DNA of 64,000 nucleotides from Leptoclinus maculatus (Eukaryota > Chordata > Actinopteri > Perciformes > Stichaeidae), in contig JAVDOI010000040.1 of the NCBI GenBank assembly GCA_032191485.1, positions 739,001 to 803,000 on the forward strand, given 5' to 3'. The number at the start of each line of letters is the position of its first letter. Positions within the stretch are counted from its first letter, which is position 1. Position numbers and translations under genes: made by a program. This document shows, piece after piece, positions 40,574 to 52,612 of this stretch. Below the pieces are notes generated by a model. It searched no databases. It was not told where the DNA came from and saw only the letters and a program-made list of their open reading frames with translations.

Positions 40574-41542
40574 CCTCAAATGCCTTGTGGACAACCAAAC
40601 ACCAATCCAAATGGATCAGTCTGATGATTAACTTCACACTGTAATGAATGACGAGAGTCTCGCTGTCTATCTTAGAGGCTGTGTGTGATCTGTGTTCTGT
40701 GTGTGATCTGTGTTCTGTGTGTGATCTGGGATTTGTGTTCTGTGTTCTGTGTGTGATCTCTGTGTTCTATCTGTGATGTGTGTGATCTGTGTTCCGTGTT
40801 CCGTGTGTGATCTCTGTGTTCTATCTGTGATCTGTGTGTGATCTCTGTGTTCTGTGTTCTGTGTGTGATCTGTGTTCCGTGTGTGATCTCTGTGTTCTGT
40901 GTGTGATCTGTGTTCTATCTGTGATCTGTGTGTGTTCTGTGTGATCTGTGTTCTGTGTGTGATCTCTGTGTTGTGTGATCTGTGTGATCTGTGTTCTGTC
41001 TGACGCCCCTCATGGAACATCGCTGTGCTCCCAGCTTCAAATCACTGTATGCATCAGCCCTGACTGCTTGGCAACATTTCCAGCTCTGAATGCCAATTTC
41101 TGTCCTCCGAGTCAGATTGTGGGTTGAGGTCCTTTTGTAGCCTTTATTTCTTTTGCAGTTTGTCCAGAAAAGTGCAAGCATTGCTGTGCAGCAGTGTCTG
41201 TTGTATGCTGTGAAGCTGTGTGTTGAGTAATGCAAATTGCCCGGGTTCGCCAAGATAAGTGGGTGTGGCCTTCTGGATGTGCCTTAAGTGATTGTGTGTT
41301 CTCACTGATATTTTCCCTTCTTTGTGGGAGAAATGTGTTCCGAAGATTCTTCCATTGTTAGCATGCTTAGGTTTTAGGCTTTCGTTTGGTTGCTGGGCTG
41401 TGTTTGCATTCTCAGAAGCAGAAACAGCTTGCCAATGGAAGCTAATGCTAAAGGACTGCACTCTGGGATTATGCCATCTGGGAACCGTCATCCGGAGTAC
41501 TATGTCTGGGAATGCCGCCCCTGCCGCTGTCTCTTCCAACTC

Positions 41543-41706
41543 ATACTTACCTGGCAGGGCAGATACCATGATCAAGAAGGTGGTTCACCCAGGGCGAGGC
41601 CCAGCCATTGCACTCCGGTTGTGCTGACCACTGCGAATTCCCCAAATGTGGGAATCTCGACTGCATAATTTCTGGTAGTGGGGGACTGCGTTCGCGCTCT
41701 CCCCTG
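41543..41706 (+). ncRNA. RNU1: U1 snRNA, unit 14 (G18C variant)
   Basis: Full length with C at base 18. Confidence 0.95.
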
Positions 41707-41920
41707 ATTGTCATGTTGAAAAAAATATCAAGTGGTTTGTACTTTTGATTGGAGGGGAGGAAATAGTACAATGGAGAATATTGCCCTCTTTAAGATGTGG
41801 GCAGGAGTATGGGAATGGGTGTGGCTTCAGATTTGGAACAGGGCACGTCAATTTAGGCTTACCATGAGCGTTTTGACTGGGACAACTAGGGACTTCGGCT
41901 GCTCTTGACAAGAGTGCTGT

Positions 41921-42040
41921 ACTTACTTTGGTTTCTCTTCATAACGCTTAAGTCTTTCGCCTTTTACTAAAGACTTCCGTGGAGAGCAACACCAATGAGT
42001 TCAACCTATTTTTAGCAGGCTTTGCCGTTTGGCTGAGCCT
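41921..42040 (+). ncRNA. RNU5: U5 snRNA, unit 15 (class B)
   Basis: Class B copy with intact loop I. Confidence 0.9.
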
Positions 42041-42216
42041 TGTACACTTGTGAAAAGATAAAAAGCTGTCCTTAACTAGACCAAGGTTCTTGACCATGGA
42101 GTGCTTGGATGGGTGTGCCAACCTGTAGCCACTGCTATGACCCATTGAAAGAACTGCACCATGACAAGGGAGAAATGTGTCAGGAGGTTGACACAGGAAG
42201 CAAACAGTTGGGGGTC

Positions 42217-42403
42217 ATCGCTTCTCGGCCTTTTGGCTAAGATCAAGTGTAGTATCTGTTCTTATCAGTTTCATATCTGATATGTCCTCTATATGAGGAT
42301 AACGTATTAAGCAGATTTTTAGCATCGGGAGATGAAAAAGGGGCTTGCTCCGTTCACTCCACGCATTGACCCGGTATTGCAGCATTGCCGGGAACGGTGC
42401 ACT
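42217..42403 (+). ncRNA. RNU2: U2 snRNA, unit 15 (stem-loop IIa variant)
   Basis: Intact, GTTTCATATCTG form. Confidence 0.97.
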
Positions 42404-43568
42404 CCTCAAATGCCTTGTGGACAACCAAACACCAATCCAAATGGATCAGTCTGTTGATTAACTTCACACTGTAATGAATGACGAGAGTCTCATTCGCTGT
42501 CTATCTTAGAGGCTGTGTGTGTGTGATCTGTGTTCTGTGTGTGTTCTCTGTGTTGTGTGATCTGTGTTCTGTGTGTGATCTGGGATTTGTGTTCTGTGTT
42601 CTGTGTGTGATCTCTGTGTTCTATCTGTGATGTGTGTGATCTGTGTTCCGTGTTCCGTGTGTGATCTCTGTGATCTGTGTGTGATCTCTGTGTTCTGTGT
42701 GTGATCTGTGTTCCGTGTGTGATCTCTGTGTTCTATCTGTGATCTGTGTTTGTTCTGTGTGATCTGTGTTCTGTGTGTGATCTCTGTGTTCTATCTGTGA
42801 TGTGTGTGATCTGTGTTCCGTGTTCCGTGTGTGATCTCTGTGTTCTATCTGTGATCTGTGTGTGATCTCTGTGTTCTGTGTTCTGTGTGTGATCTGTGTT
42901 CCGTGTGTGATCTCTGTGTTCTGTGTGTGATCTGTGTTCTATCTGTGATCTGTGTGTGTTCTGTGTGATCTGTGTTCTGTGTGTGATCTCTGTGTTGTGT
43001 GATCTGTGTGATCTGTGTTCTGTCTGACGCCCCTCATGGAACATCGCTGTGCTCCCAGCCTCAAATCACTGTATGCATCAGCCCTGACTGCTTGGCGACA
43101 TTTCCAGCTCTGAATGCCAATTTCTGTCCTCCGAGTCAGATTGTGGGTTGAGGTCCTTTTGTAGCCTTTATTTATTTTGCAGTTTGTCCAGAAAAGTGCA
43201 AGCATTGCTGTGCAGCAGTGTCTGTTGTATGCTGTGAAGCTGTGTGTTGAGTAATGCAAATTGCCCGGGTTCGCCAAGATAAGTGGGTGTGGCCTTCTGG
43301 ATGTGCCTAAAGTGATTGTGTGTTCTCACTGATATTTTCCCTTCTTTGTGGGAGAAATGTGTTCCGAAGATTCTTCCATTGTTAGCATGCTTAGGTTTTA
43401 GGCTTTCGTTTGGTTGCTGGGCTGTGTTTGCATTCTCAGAAGCAGAAACAGCTTGTTTGCTGTGTGCTAAATGCTAAAGGACTGCACTCTGGGATTATGC
43501 CACCTGGGAACCGTCATCCGGAGTACTATGTCTGGGAATGCCGCCCCTGCCGCTGTCTCTTCCAACTC

Positions 43569-43732
43569 ATACTTACCTGGCAGGGGAGATACCATGATCA
43601 AGAAGGTGGTTCACCCAGGGCGAGGCCCAGCCATTGCACTCCGGTTGTGCTGACCACTGCGAATTCCCCAAATGTGGGAATCTCGACTGCATAATTTCTG
43701 GTAGTGGGGGACTGCGTTCGCGCTCTCCCCTG
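43569..43732 (+). ncRNA. RNU1: U1 snRNA, unit 15
   Basis: Intact common form. Confidence 0.97.
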
Positions 43733-43946
43733 ATTGTCATGTTGAAAAAAATATCAAGTGGTTTGTACTTTTGATTGGAGGGGAGGAAATAGTACAATGG
43801 AGAATATTGCCCTCTTTAAGATGTGGGCAGGAGTATGGGAATGGGTGTGGCTTCAGATTTGGAACAGGGCACGTCAATTTAGGCTTACTATGAGCGTTTT
43901 GACTGGGACAACTAGGGACTTCGGCTGCTCTTGACAAGAGTGCTGT

Positions 43947-44066
43947 ACTTACTTTGGTTTCTCTTCATAACGCACAAGTCTTTCGCCTTTTACTAAAGAC
44001 TTCCGTGGAGAGGAACACCAATGAGTTCAACCTATTTTTAGCAGGCTTTGCCGTTTGGCTGAGTAC
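43947..44066 (+). ncRNA. RNU5: U5 snRNA, unit 16 (class A)
   Basis: Intact class A copy. Confidence 0.9.
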
Positions 44067-44245
44067 ACTTGTACACTTGTGAAAAGATAAAAAGCTGTCC
44101 TTAACTAGACCAAGGTTCTTGACCATGGAGTGCTTGGATGGGTGTGCCAACCTGTAGCCACTGCTATGACCCATTGAAAGAACTGCACCATGACAAGGGA
44201 GAAATGTGTCAGGAGGTTGACACAGGAAGCAAACAGTTGGGGGTC

Positions 44246-44432
44246 ATCGCTTCTCGGCCTTTTGGCTAAGATCAAGTGTAGTATCTGTTCTTATCAGTTT
44301 AATATCTGATATGTCCTCTATATGAGGATAACGTATTAAGCAGATTTTTAGCATCGGGAGATGAAAAAGGGGCTTGCTCCGTTCACTCCACGCATTGACC
44401 CGGTATTGCAGCATTGCCGGGAACGGTGCACT
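44246..44432 (+). ncRNA. RNU2: U2 snRNA, unit 16
   Basis: Intact copy, AAAAAGGGGC form. Confidence 0.97.
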
Positions 44433-45401
44433 CCTCAAATGCCTTGTGGACAACCAAACACCAATCCAAATGGATCAGTCTGATGATTAACTTCACACTG
44501 TAATGAATGACGAGAGTCTCGCTGTCTATCTTAGAGGCTGTGTGTGATCTGTGTTCTGTGTGTGATCTGTGTTCTGTGTGTGATCTGGGATTTGTGTTCT
44601 GTGTTCTGTGTGTGATCTCTGTGTTCTATCTGTGATGTGTGTGTTCCGTGTTCCGTGTTCCGTGTGTGATCTCTGTGTTCTATCTGTGATCTGTGTGTGA
44701 TCTCTGTGTTCTGTGTTCTGTGTGTGATCTGTGTTCCGTGTGTGATCTCTGTGTTCTGTGTGTGATCTGTGTTCTATCTGTGATCTGTGTGTGTTCTGTG
44801 TGATCTGTGTTCTGTGTGTGATCTCTGTGTTGTGTGATCTGTGTGATCTGTGTTCTGTCTGACGCCCCTCATGGAACATCGCTGTGCTCCCAGCCTCAAA
44901 TCACTGTATGCATCAGCCCTGACTGCTTGGCGACATTTCCAGCTCTGAATGCCAATTTCTGTCCTCCGAGTCAGATTGTGGGTTGAGGTCCTTTTGTAGC
45001 CTTTATTTCTTTTGCAGTTTGTCCAGAAAAGTGCAAGCATTGCTGTGCAGCAGTGTCTGTTGTATGCTGTGAAGCTGTGTGTTGAGTAATGCAAATTGCC
45101 CGGGTTCGCCAAGATAAGTGGTTGTGGCCTTCTGGATGTGCCTTAAGTGATTGTGTGTTCTCACTGATATTTTCCCTTCTTTGTGGGAGAAATGTGTTCC
45201 GAAGATTCTTCCATTGTTAGCATGCTTAGGTTTTAGGCTTTCGTTTGGTTGCTGGGCTGTGTTTGCATTCTCAGAAGCAGAAACAGCTTGCCAATGGAAG
45301 CTAATGCTAAAGGACTGCACTCTGGGATTATGCCATCTGGGAACCGTCATCCGGAGTACTATGTCTGGGAATGCCGCCCCTGCCGCTGTCTTTTCCAACT
45401 C

Positions 45402-45565
45402 ATACTTACCTGGCAGGGCAGATACCATGATCAAGAAGGTGGTTCACCCAGGGCGAGGCCCAGCCATTGCACTCCGGTTGTGCTGACCACTGCGAATTCC
45501 CCAAATGTGGGAATCTCGACTGCATAATTTCTGGTAGTGGGGGACTGCGTTCGCGCTCTCCCCTG
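45402..45565 (+). ncRNA. RNU1: U1 snRNA, unit 16 (G18C variant)
   Basis: Full length with C at base 18. Confidence 0.95.
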
Positions 45566-45779
45566 ATTGTCATGTTGAAAAAAATATCAAGTGGTTTGTA
45601 CTTTTGATTGGAGGGGAGGAAATAGTACAATGGAGAATATTGCCCTCTTTAAGATGTGGGCAGGAGTATGGGAATGGGTGTGGCTTCAGATTTGGAACAG
45701 GGCACGTCAATTTAGGCTTACCATGAGCGTTTTGACTGGGACTACTAGGGACTTCGGCTGCTCTTGACAAGAGTGCTGT

Positions 45780-45899
45780 ACTTACTTTGGTTTCTCTTCA
45801 TAACGCTTAAGTCTTTCGCCTTTTACTAAAGACTTCCGTGGAGAGGAACACCAATGAGTTCAACCTATTTTTAGCAGGCTTTGCCGTTTGGCTGAGCCT
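45780..45899 (+). ncRNA. RNU5: U5 snRNA, unit 17 (A/B hybrid)
   Basis: Has the class B GCTTAAG and GAGCC hairpin but the class A stem strand GAGAGGAAC, a mosaic of the two classes. Confidence 0.9.
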
Positions 45900-46075
45900 T
45901 GTACACTTGTGAAAAGATAAAAAGCTGTCCTTAACTAGACCAAGGTTCTTGACCATGGAGTGCTTGGATGGGTGTGCCAACCTGTAGCCACTGCTATGAC
46001 CCATTGAAAGAACTGCACCATGACAAGGGAGAAATGTGTCAGGAGGTTGACACAGGAAGCAAACAGTTGGGGGTC

Positions 46076-46262
46076 ATCGCTTCTCGGCCTTTTGGCTAAG
46101 ATCAAGTGTAGTATCTGTTCTTATCAGTTTAATATCTGATATGTCCTCTATATGAGGATAACGTATTAAGCAGATTTTTAGCATCGGGAGATGAAAAAGG
46201 GGCTTGCTCCGTTCACTCCACGCATTGACCCGGTATTGCAGCATTGCCGGGAACGGTGCACT
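46076..46262 (+). ncRNA. RNU2: U2 snRNA, unit 17
   Basis: Intact with GTTTAATATC, unlike the other units headed by class B U5. Confidence 0.97.
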
Positions 46263-47427
46263 CCTCAAATGCCTTGTGGACAACCAAACACCAATCCAAA
46301 TGGATCAGTCTGTTGATTAACTTCACACTGTAATGAATGACGAGAGTCTCATTCGCTGTCTATCTTAGAGGCTGTGTGTGTGTGATCTGTGTTCTGTGTG
46401 TGTTCTCTGTGTTGTGTGATCTGTGTTCTGTGTGTGATCTGGGATTTGTGTTCTGTGTTCTGTGTGTGATCTCTGTGTTCTATCTGTGATGTGTGTGATC
46501 TGTGTTCCGTGTTCCGTGTGTGATCTCTGTGATCTGTGTGTGATCTCTGTGTTCTGTGTGTGATCTGTGTTCCGTGTGTGATCTCTGTGTTCTATCTGTG
46601 ATCTGTGTTTGTTCTGTGTGATCTGTGTTCTGTGTGTGATCTCTGTGTACTATCTGTGATGTGTGTGATCTGTGTTCCGTGTTCCGTGTGTGATCTCTGT
46701 GTTCTATCTGTGATCTGTGTGTGATCTCTGTGTTCTGTGTTCTGTGTGTGATCTGTGTTCCGTGTGTGATCTCTATGTTCTGTGTGTGATCTGTGTTCTA
46801 TCTGTGATCTGTGTGTGTTCTGTGTGATCTGTGTTCTGTGTGTGATCTCTGTGTTGTGTGATCTGTGTGATCTGTGTTCTGTCTGACGCCCCTCATGGAA
46901 CATCGCTGGTCTCCCAGCCTCAAATCACTGTATGCATCAGCCCTGACTGCTTGGCGACATTTCCAGCTCTGAATGCCAATTTCTGTCCTCCGAGTCAGAT
47001 TGTGGGTTGAGGTCCTTTTGTAGCCTTTATTTCTTTTGCAGTTTGTCCAGAAAAGTACAAGCATTGCTGTGCAGCAGTGTCTGTTGTATGCTGTGAAGCT
47101 GTGTGTTGAGTAATGCAAATTGCCCGGGTTCGCCAAGATAAGTGGGTGTGGCCTTCTGGATGTGCCTAAAGTGATTGTGTGTTCTCACTGATATTTTCCC
47201 TTCTTTGTGGGAGAAATGTGTTCCGAAGATTCTTCCATTGTTAGCATGCTTAGGTTTTAGGCTTTCGTTTGGTTGCTGGGCTGTGTTTGCATTCTCAGAA
47301 GCAGAAACAGCTTGTTTGCTGTGTGCTAAATGCTAAAGGACTGCACTCTGGGATTATGCCACCTGGGAACCGTCATCCGGAGTACTATGTCTGGGAATGC
47401 CGCCCCTGCCACTGTCTCTTCCAACTC

Positions 47428-47591
47428 ATACTTACCTGGCAGGGGAGATACCATGATCAAGAAGGTGGTTCACCCAGGGCGAGGCCCAGCCATTGCACTC
47501 CGGTTGTGCTGACCACTGCGAATTCCCCAAATGTGGGAATCTCGACTGCATAATTTCTGGTAGTGGGGGACTGCGTTCGCGCTCTCCCCTG
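47428..47591 (+). ncRNA. RNU1: U1 snRNA, unit 17
   Basis: Intact common form; the last U1 before the retrotransposon. Confidence 0.97.
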
Positions 47592-47805
47592 ATTGTCATG
47601 TTGAAAAAAATATCAAGTGGTTTGTACTTTTGATTGGAGGGGAGGAAATAGTACAATGGAGAATATTGCCCTCTTTAAGATGTGGGCAGGAGTATGGGAA
47701 TGGGTGTGGCTTCAGATTTGGAACAGGGCACGTCAATTTAGGCTTACTATGAGCGTTTTGACTGGGACAACTAGGGACTTCGGCTGCTCTTGACAAGAGT
47801 GCTGT

Positions 47806-47856
47806 ACTTACTTTGGTTTCTCTTCATAACGCACAAGTCTTTCGCCTTTTACTGAA
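47806..47856 (+). pseudogene. RNU5: U5 snRNA, unit 18, 5' part (split by the Ty3 element)
   Basis: The 5' stem and most of loop I are present, up to CGCCTTTTACT; the retrotransposon LTR starts a few bases later. The remainder is at 61758-61830, 13.9 kb away. The gene cannot give a normal U5. Confidence 0.92.
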
Positions 47857-48456
47857 TGTAGCGTGGCCTTAGGGGGGGGGGAGAAATTAAAGGGAACCAA
47901 CAACGCCACCTGGAGACTTGCACCCCAGGAAATATAAACTTAACGAACCAAATATATATATATAGTCTTGAATTAATTAAGGACACACAGATTCATAACT
48001 GATATTTGACAGAGACGCGTTTCATAAAATTAACATGATATTTATTAAAGGAAAATCATTAAAACTACCAAACCATGCAGAACAAATGAACAGCTCAAAC
48101 ATGCACAACAAAAGCCAAACAAGTAGAATGGAGGCAAAAACAAACAAACAAAATAAGGCAGCAAAACAGCAGCAGGTGAACCTACAAATGATAAAAGAGA
48201 TTAAAAGGGCACACCATGCTGCAAAATAATACAAATTAAGATGGTGACTACTTACCACCTCAAACAAGGGGTAAGTAGTCAGACGGCAACAAGAGGAGGA
48301 ATACGTCTGAACTCACCACAACACCAGGGCAGGGGCCAGACAGGACTGAGGCCAGGACCACAGGTGCCTTTTAAGGGCTGGCACTAATTGGGGGGAGGAG
48401 CCTAGCCTGAGGGCTGCGTTCACAACCCTACACTCTGAGGAGTGTTCCCCACTACA
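47857..48456 (-). repeat. 3' LTR of the Ty3/Gypsy element
   Basis: 600 bases. It begins TGTAGTGGGG and ends CCACGCTACA on the minus strand (TG...CA). Differs from the other LTR only in the length of a G run (10 versus 11). Confidence 0.95.
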
Positions 48457-48472
48457 ATCTACCCCCTAGTTT
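48457..48472 (-). other. Polypurine tract of the Ty3/Gypsy element
   Basis: Minus-strand AACTAGGGGGTAGAT directly before the 3' LTR, the expected plus-strand primer site. Confidence 0.7.
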
Positions 48473-48499
48473 TTAAATCGTCGCCCCGACGATTGGGAC

Positions 48500-51400
48500 C
48501 TACTGCCATGGTCTGAATATGGCAGAAACGCTAGGCACAGGTACCTGAGAGTTCGTAGCCCCCATTGACCTACTCTCGGCTGTCTGGGGTAGGTGATGGA
48601 GGTTAGGATGCCTCCCAGCATTAGTTCGTGTGATCCTTCTTGTGGATGCCTCCCTGTTGCCTGGGAGAACCGCGACTGTACCTGGTAGTTGATTTGCCTG
48701 GTGCCGGCTGGAAGAAGGTGGCACCATTTCCTCTGGCTGATTTGAGGCATGAGCATACAGATTTGGTTGGCAATCGACTGGTGCATTTGTACATCCAGGA
48801 ACCAGCATGAACCATTCACCATCCAGCGATGACTCATCTATGGGAGGGGGTTCCGTCTCTTGGGTTGGCTCACTAGGACTGTTGATCACACAAGCCAATT
48901 TACTTTTTATTAGTGAACGATGGACATGTTTTACCTTGTGAGGGTCGTTCATCGGGGCAATAGTATACACCGATCCCCCAACTGCTGGAGCCCTTAGCAC
49001 TTTGTACTCTACCGAGCTCCAGATGTCTTGGATCTTATGACGGCCTCTGACTCCAACATCCCGGAGGTAGACCAACTGACCTTCTTGCAGGGGGACATCT
49101 CGCACCCGTTTATCATAGTGCTTCTTACGCTGAGCAGCTGTAGCCTCGAGGTGTTTGGTAGCGCCCTCAAAAGCATGTCGTAGTCGTGTTTGGTGTTCCA
49201 CAATCCAGTCATGGGCGGTACCAGCCACAGGTTCCTGAACTCTGCCCAAAAGGAAATCGACAGGTAACTGAGGGTCCTGCCCAAACATCAAGAAAAATGG
49301 AGACTCACCAGTGGATTGGTGCGCTGTGGTGTTGTAGGAGAAAGTCACTTGTGGCAGGTAGCACGACCAATCCCTCTTCTTGGTGACTGGCAGGGTGCGT
49401 AGGAGGTTATGTAGGGTGCGGTTGAACCGCTCACATTGGCCATTACCAGCTGGATGGTAGGGAGTGGTGTGGCTTTTCTCAATGCTGTATATACTGCAAA
49501 GCTGTTTGATGAGATGGCTCTCGAAATTCCTGCCTTGGTCAGAGTGGATACGACTGGGAACGCCAAACTTGCAGAACCACTCATTGACCAGCACCTTGGC
49601 CACCGTTGAGGCCCGTTGGTCGTGTGTTGGAACTGCCTGAGTGTACTTGGAAAAGACATCAGTCATGACCAGGACATTCTCCATCCCATTTTTCGACGGC
49701 TCTAGCATAGTAAAGTCCACCGCAAGTATTTGATTTGGGCGAGAAGCTAACAAATGGCCCATGTAGGCGCAGGTAGCCGGTTGAGTGTTTTTAGCTAGCT
49801 GACAACGTTCACACTCCAGACACCATTTCTTAATGTCATGGTGCATTCCGGGCCAGTAGCACCGCTGATGGACCAAATCAGTTGTCCGTTGTATGCCTTG
49901 ATGTCCATGTTCATGATGTAGCTGATACAGGACCTGGCTCTTAAGCGACATGGGTAGCACCAGCTGGAGAACCTCTTCTCCCTTGGGGTGGCAGATTCTG
50001 CGATAAAGAACTCCATCTTGTTCCACTATCCGGTCCCACTGTCTTACCAGCACAAGAGCTTCCTTGGAGGCCTGGCGTCGTTCAGCTGCATCAGGGCCCT
50101 TCCTTTTGGTCCAAAACCCCAGGAATTCCTTGATGATAGGGTCTGCTTCCTGTAAAACACGTAGGTCAGACTGAGTGTGGCAAGGGAAAACTGAGATGGT
50201 GGCCTGTGTAGCTTGCTTGGTTCCAATAGCCTGCTGGAGCGGGTCTGGAACTTGGATGCCAGAGGCTGCATAATCCGATGCGCTGAATGGGTGCTGCCGG
50301 GAAAGGGCATCTGCATTCTGATTACTGCGACCAGGCCTATACTTGATGGTGAAATCAAAGGCGGCAAGTTGTGCAGCCCAACGCTGTTCCGTAGCACCCA
50401 GCTTGGCTGTGGATAGATGACTTAGTGGGTTATTGTCCGTATACACCACACATTTCTGTCCCAAGAGGTAATCTCTGAATTTTTCAGTCATGGCCCATTT
50501 GAGGGCCAGAAACTCCAATTTCATAGAGCTGTAGTTGCTCATGTTACGCTCTGTAGGCTTAAGGCCACGGCTCGCATAAGCTATGGGTCTTACCTTACCA
50601 TCCTGTTCTTGTGAGAGCACAGCACCCAGTCCACTGTAGCTGGCATCAACCTCTAGGATGAATGGTAAGGTGAAGTTAGCATAGGCCAAGACTGGAGAAG
50701 CCATCAACCTACCCTTAAGACCCTCAAAGCTCTGCTCACACTCCTCCGTCCACGCCGCAGGTAGAATTTGTCCTGCTTTCCGTGATTTTGAGCCAGTCAG
50801 TTCAGCAACCAGGCGATGCAGTGGGGCAGCAAGCTTGGCAAACCCCTCAACAAAACGGCGGTAGTAGCTTGCAAATCCTAGGAAGGAACGCAACTCAGAC
50901 CCATGGTTAGGTCGCTGCCACTTTGAGACCGCTTCTATTTTGCCAGGGTCTGTGGACACACCATCCCTGGATATGATGTGGCCCAAGTATTTCACCTCTG
51001 GTCTGAAGAAGGAGCACTTTTCCCACTTAGCTTTGAGGCCCTCCTGCTGCAATCGGCCCAGTACGGCATCCAGACGCTCCACATGCTGTGCTACAGTGGA
51101 AGAGAAAACAACAACATCATCCAAGTACAGTAGCAACGACTGACAGTGCTGATCTCCAAAGATCCTCTCCATTAATCTCTGGAAGGTACTTGGGGCATTG
51201 CACAACCCAAATGGCATCCGGTTCCACTCGAACAGCCCAAAGGGGGTGCAGAATGCAGTCTTCATTTTGTCCTTTTCTAGGACTGGTACTTGGTTGTACC
51301 CGGCAGCCAGATCCAGAGTCGAGAACCAGCGGGCCCCTGACAAGGTGTCAAGGGACTCTTCAATACGGGGCAATGGGAATGCGTCTTTGCGGGTCTTGCT

Positions 51401-52612
51401 GTTCAGGAGCCGATAGTCCACACACAGACGAAGGCTGCCATCCTTCTTCTTTACCAGCACAATGGGAGAGGCAAAGGGGCTACTACTTTCTCTGATAACC
51501 TGTGCCTCAAGAAGCTGGTGGATGTGAGTCTTTGCTGCCTCATACTCTGACGGACGAATGCGCCGATATCTCTGACGTACAGGTACCTCATCCACTAAAG
51601 GAATTTCATGGGAAATAAGATTAGTGCAACCTATATCTCCTTCATGGGCAGAAAAGACACCACTGTACTTCTGCAGTAAGGACCTGACCTGACATTGCTC
51701 TGGCTCGTTGAGTGCCGTTAAATCAGCTGCCGCAATTTTGTCCTGCACTGTACTGGTTACAGTCTGGGAGGAAACTGTGGCTGATATCTCTCCCTCTTCA
51801 AGACCGGCGGGTAAACTCACCAGGTGGGCATGACTCACGGTGCCCAAAACAGTGCGAGGGTACAGTAAAACATCTTCGGTCCCTACATTTACAATGGGGA
51901 TATAAACAGTACCTCTTATCACACGGACTAGCGCTGGGGATGCTAGTAACCCTGCAGGTAAACCATTGGTAAGGGGCTCAAACAAAACATCATCTGCCAG
52001 GTGATGTTGGGAGCATGTGGCTGCCACCAATTTCATTGCACCCCCGGGAACTCTGCAGACCCTCCCTCCCTTCACCTTTACACGACCCGAGCGATCAGGA
52101 GGGGCATTAGCCTGGACCTGGTGACACTGCTGGAGAGCTTGCTGAATTGGGGTTGGAGCCTGCAACACAGAGGGCAAGTTAAAAAGAGCCGGACCATGCT
52201 GTACAAACAACTCCCAGTAACATTCCTTGATGATATTCATTCCTAGTACACCAGGAACTGCAGGCATATTGTGTGAGGGATCCCTAACCACCAACACTCC
52301 ACGCTTTGCAATAACTTTATCACACAGCTGCACATCCAACTCAAAGTAGCCTACATACGGTATTGCCAGCCCATTAGCAGCACTTAGCCTCAACCAGTTG
52401 CAAGAGTGAAGCTTTTCTGTGCCCCAAGGTACAAAATGCTGTACAAAGAAACTCTCCGTTATGGTTGAGACCATTGACCCGGTGTCAACGAGGCATGGAA
52501 CCCAAACCCCACCCATCAACACCGTAATGGTTGGGCAAGCAGACACCAGATTGTGAGGGTCATCTACTGCAGACTCTGAGCCGGGGGAGCCCCCACCTGA
52601 ACTTTGGCTCAA
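48500..52612 (-). CDS. pol: Ty3/Gypsy Pol: protease, reverse transcriptase, RNase H, integrase
   Basis: Open for 1370 codons; no ATG at the start (TTG), so Pol is probably made by frameshifting from Gag, whose stop overlaps. The aspartic protease has DTGS at 43-46. The reverse transcriptase has CVDYRLLN (about 397-404) and YLDD at 496-499. RNase H follows with EVDAS and YTDNN (about 640-720). Integrase has an HHCC zinc site (HHEHGH ... CLECERCQ) and a DDE core (VDFTML, HSDQGRNF, NGQCERFNRT). No chromodomain is evident after the integrase. All catalytic motifs are intact, so this Pol could be active. Confidence 0.95.
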   Translation of the reverse strand: MSQSSGGGSPGSESAVDDPHNLVSACPTITVLMGGVWVPCLVDTGSMVSTITESFFVQHFVPWGTEKLHSCNWLRLSAANGLAIPYVGYFELDVQLCDKVIAKRGVLVVRDPSHNMPAVPGVLGMNIIKECYWELFVQHGPALFNLPSVLQAPTPIQQALQQCHQVQANAPPDRSGRVKVKGGRVCRVPGGAMKLVAATCSQHHLADDVLFEPLTNGLPAGLLASPALVRVIRGTVYIPIVNVGTEDVLLYPRTVLGTVSHAHLVSLPAGLEEGEISATVSSQTVTSTVQDKIAAADLTALNEPEQCQVRSLLQKYSGVFSAHEGDIGCTNLISHEIPLVDEVPVRQRYRRIRPSEYEAAKTHIHQLLEAQVIRESSSPFASPIVLVKKKDGSLRLCVDYRLLNSKTRKDAFPLPRIEESLDTLSGARWFSTLDLAAGYNQVPVLEKDKMKTAFCTPFGLFEWNRMPFGLCNAPSTFQRLMERIFGDQHCQSLLLYLDDVVVFSSTVAQHVERLDAVLGRLQQEGLKAKWEKCSFFRPEVKYLGHIISRDGVSTDPGKIEAVSKWQRPNHGSELRSFLGFASYYRRFVEGFAKLAAPLHRLVAELTGSKSRKAGQILPAAWTEECEQSFEGLKGRLMASPVLAYANFTLPFILEVDASYSGLGAVLSQEQDGKVRPIAYASRGLKPTERNMSNYSSMKLEFLALKWAMTEKFRDYLLGQKCVVYTDNNPLSHLSTAKLGATEQRWAAQLAAFDFTIKYRPGRSNQNADALSRQHPFSASDYAASGIQVPDPLQQAIGTKQATQATISVFPCHTQSDLRVLQEADPIIKEFLGFWTKRKGPDAAERRQASKEALVLVRQWDRIVEQDGVLYRRICHPKGEEVLQLVLPMSLKSQVLYQLHHEHGHQGIQRTTDLVHQRCYWPGMHHDIKKWCLECERCQLAKNTQPATCAYMGHLLASRPNQILAVDFTMLEPSKNGMENVLVMTDVFSKYTQAVPTHDQRASTVAKVLVNEWFCKFGVPSRIHSDQGRNFESHLIKQLCSIYSIEKSHTTPYHPAGNGQCERFNRTLHNLLRTLPVTKKRDWSCYLPQVTFSYNTTAHQSTGESPFFLMFGQDPQLPVDFLLGRVQEPVAGTAHDWIVEHQTRLRHAFEGATKHLEATAAQRKKHYDKRVRDVPLQEGQLVYLRDVGVRGRHKIQDIWSSVEYKVLRAPAVGGSVYTIAPMNDPHKVKHVHRSLIKSKLACVINSPSEPTQETEPPPIDESSLDGEWFMLVPGCTNAPVDCQPNLYAHASNQPEEMVPPSSSRHQANQLPGTVAVLPGNREASTRRITRTNAGRHPNLHHLPQTAESRSMGATNSQVPVPSVSAIFRPWQ

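Larger units (their letters stand above)
35309..47856 (+). repeat. U5-U2-U1 snRNA tandem array, middle block (units 11-18)
   Basis: Begins with the right copy of TCTGTT (35309-35314) and the rest of unit 11: octamer, proximal element and U1. Then come units 12 to 17, with U5 starts at 36033, 38059, 40088, 41921, 43947 and 45780, and the 5' part of U5 of unit 18 (47806). Units 12, 13, 15 and 17 are long; 14 and 16 are short. Units 12 and 15 share TTTATTTATTTTGCAG, and units 13 and 17 share GATCTCTATGTTC, CGCTGGTCTCCC and AAAGTACAAGC. A block was therefore copied and then changed. Confidence 0.95.

Noticed and set aside
48022..48267. 81-codon minus-strand and 64-codon plus-strand frames in both LTRs
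   Set aside because: Identical in the two LTRs only because the LTRs are identical; low complexity and without known domains.
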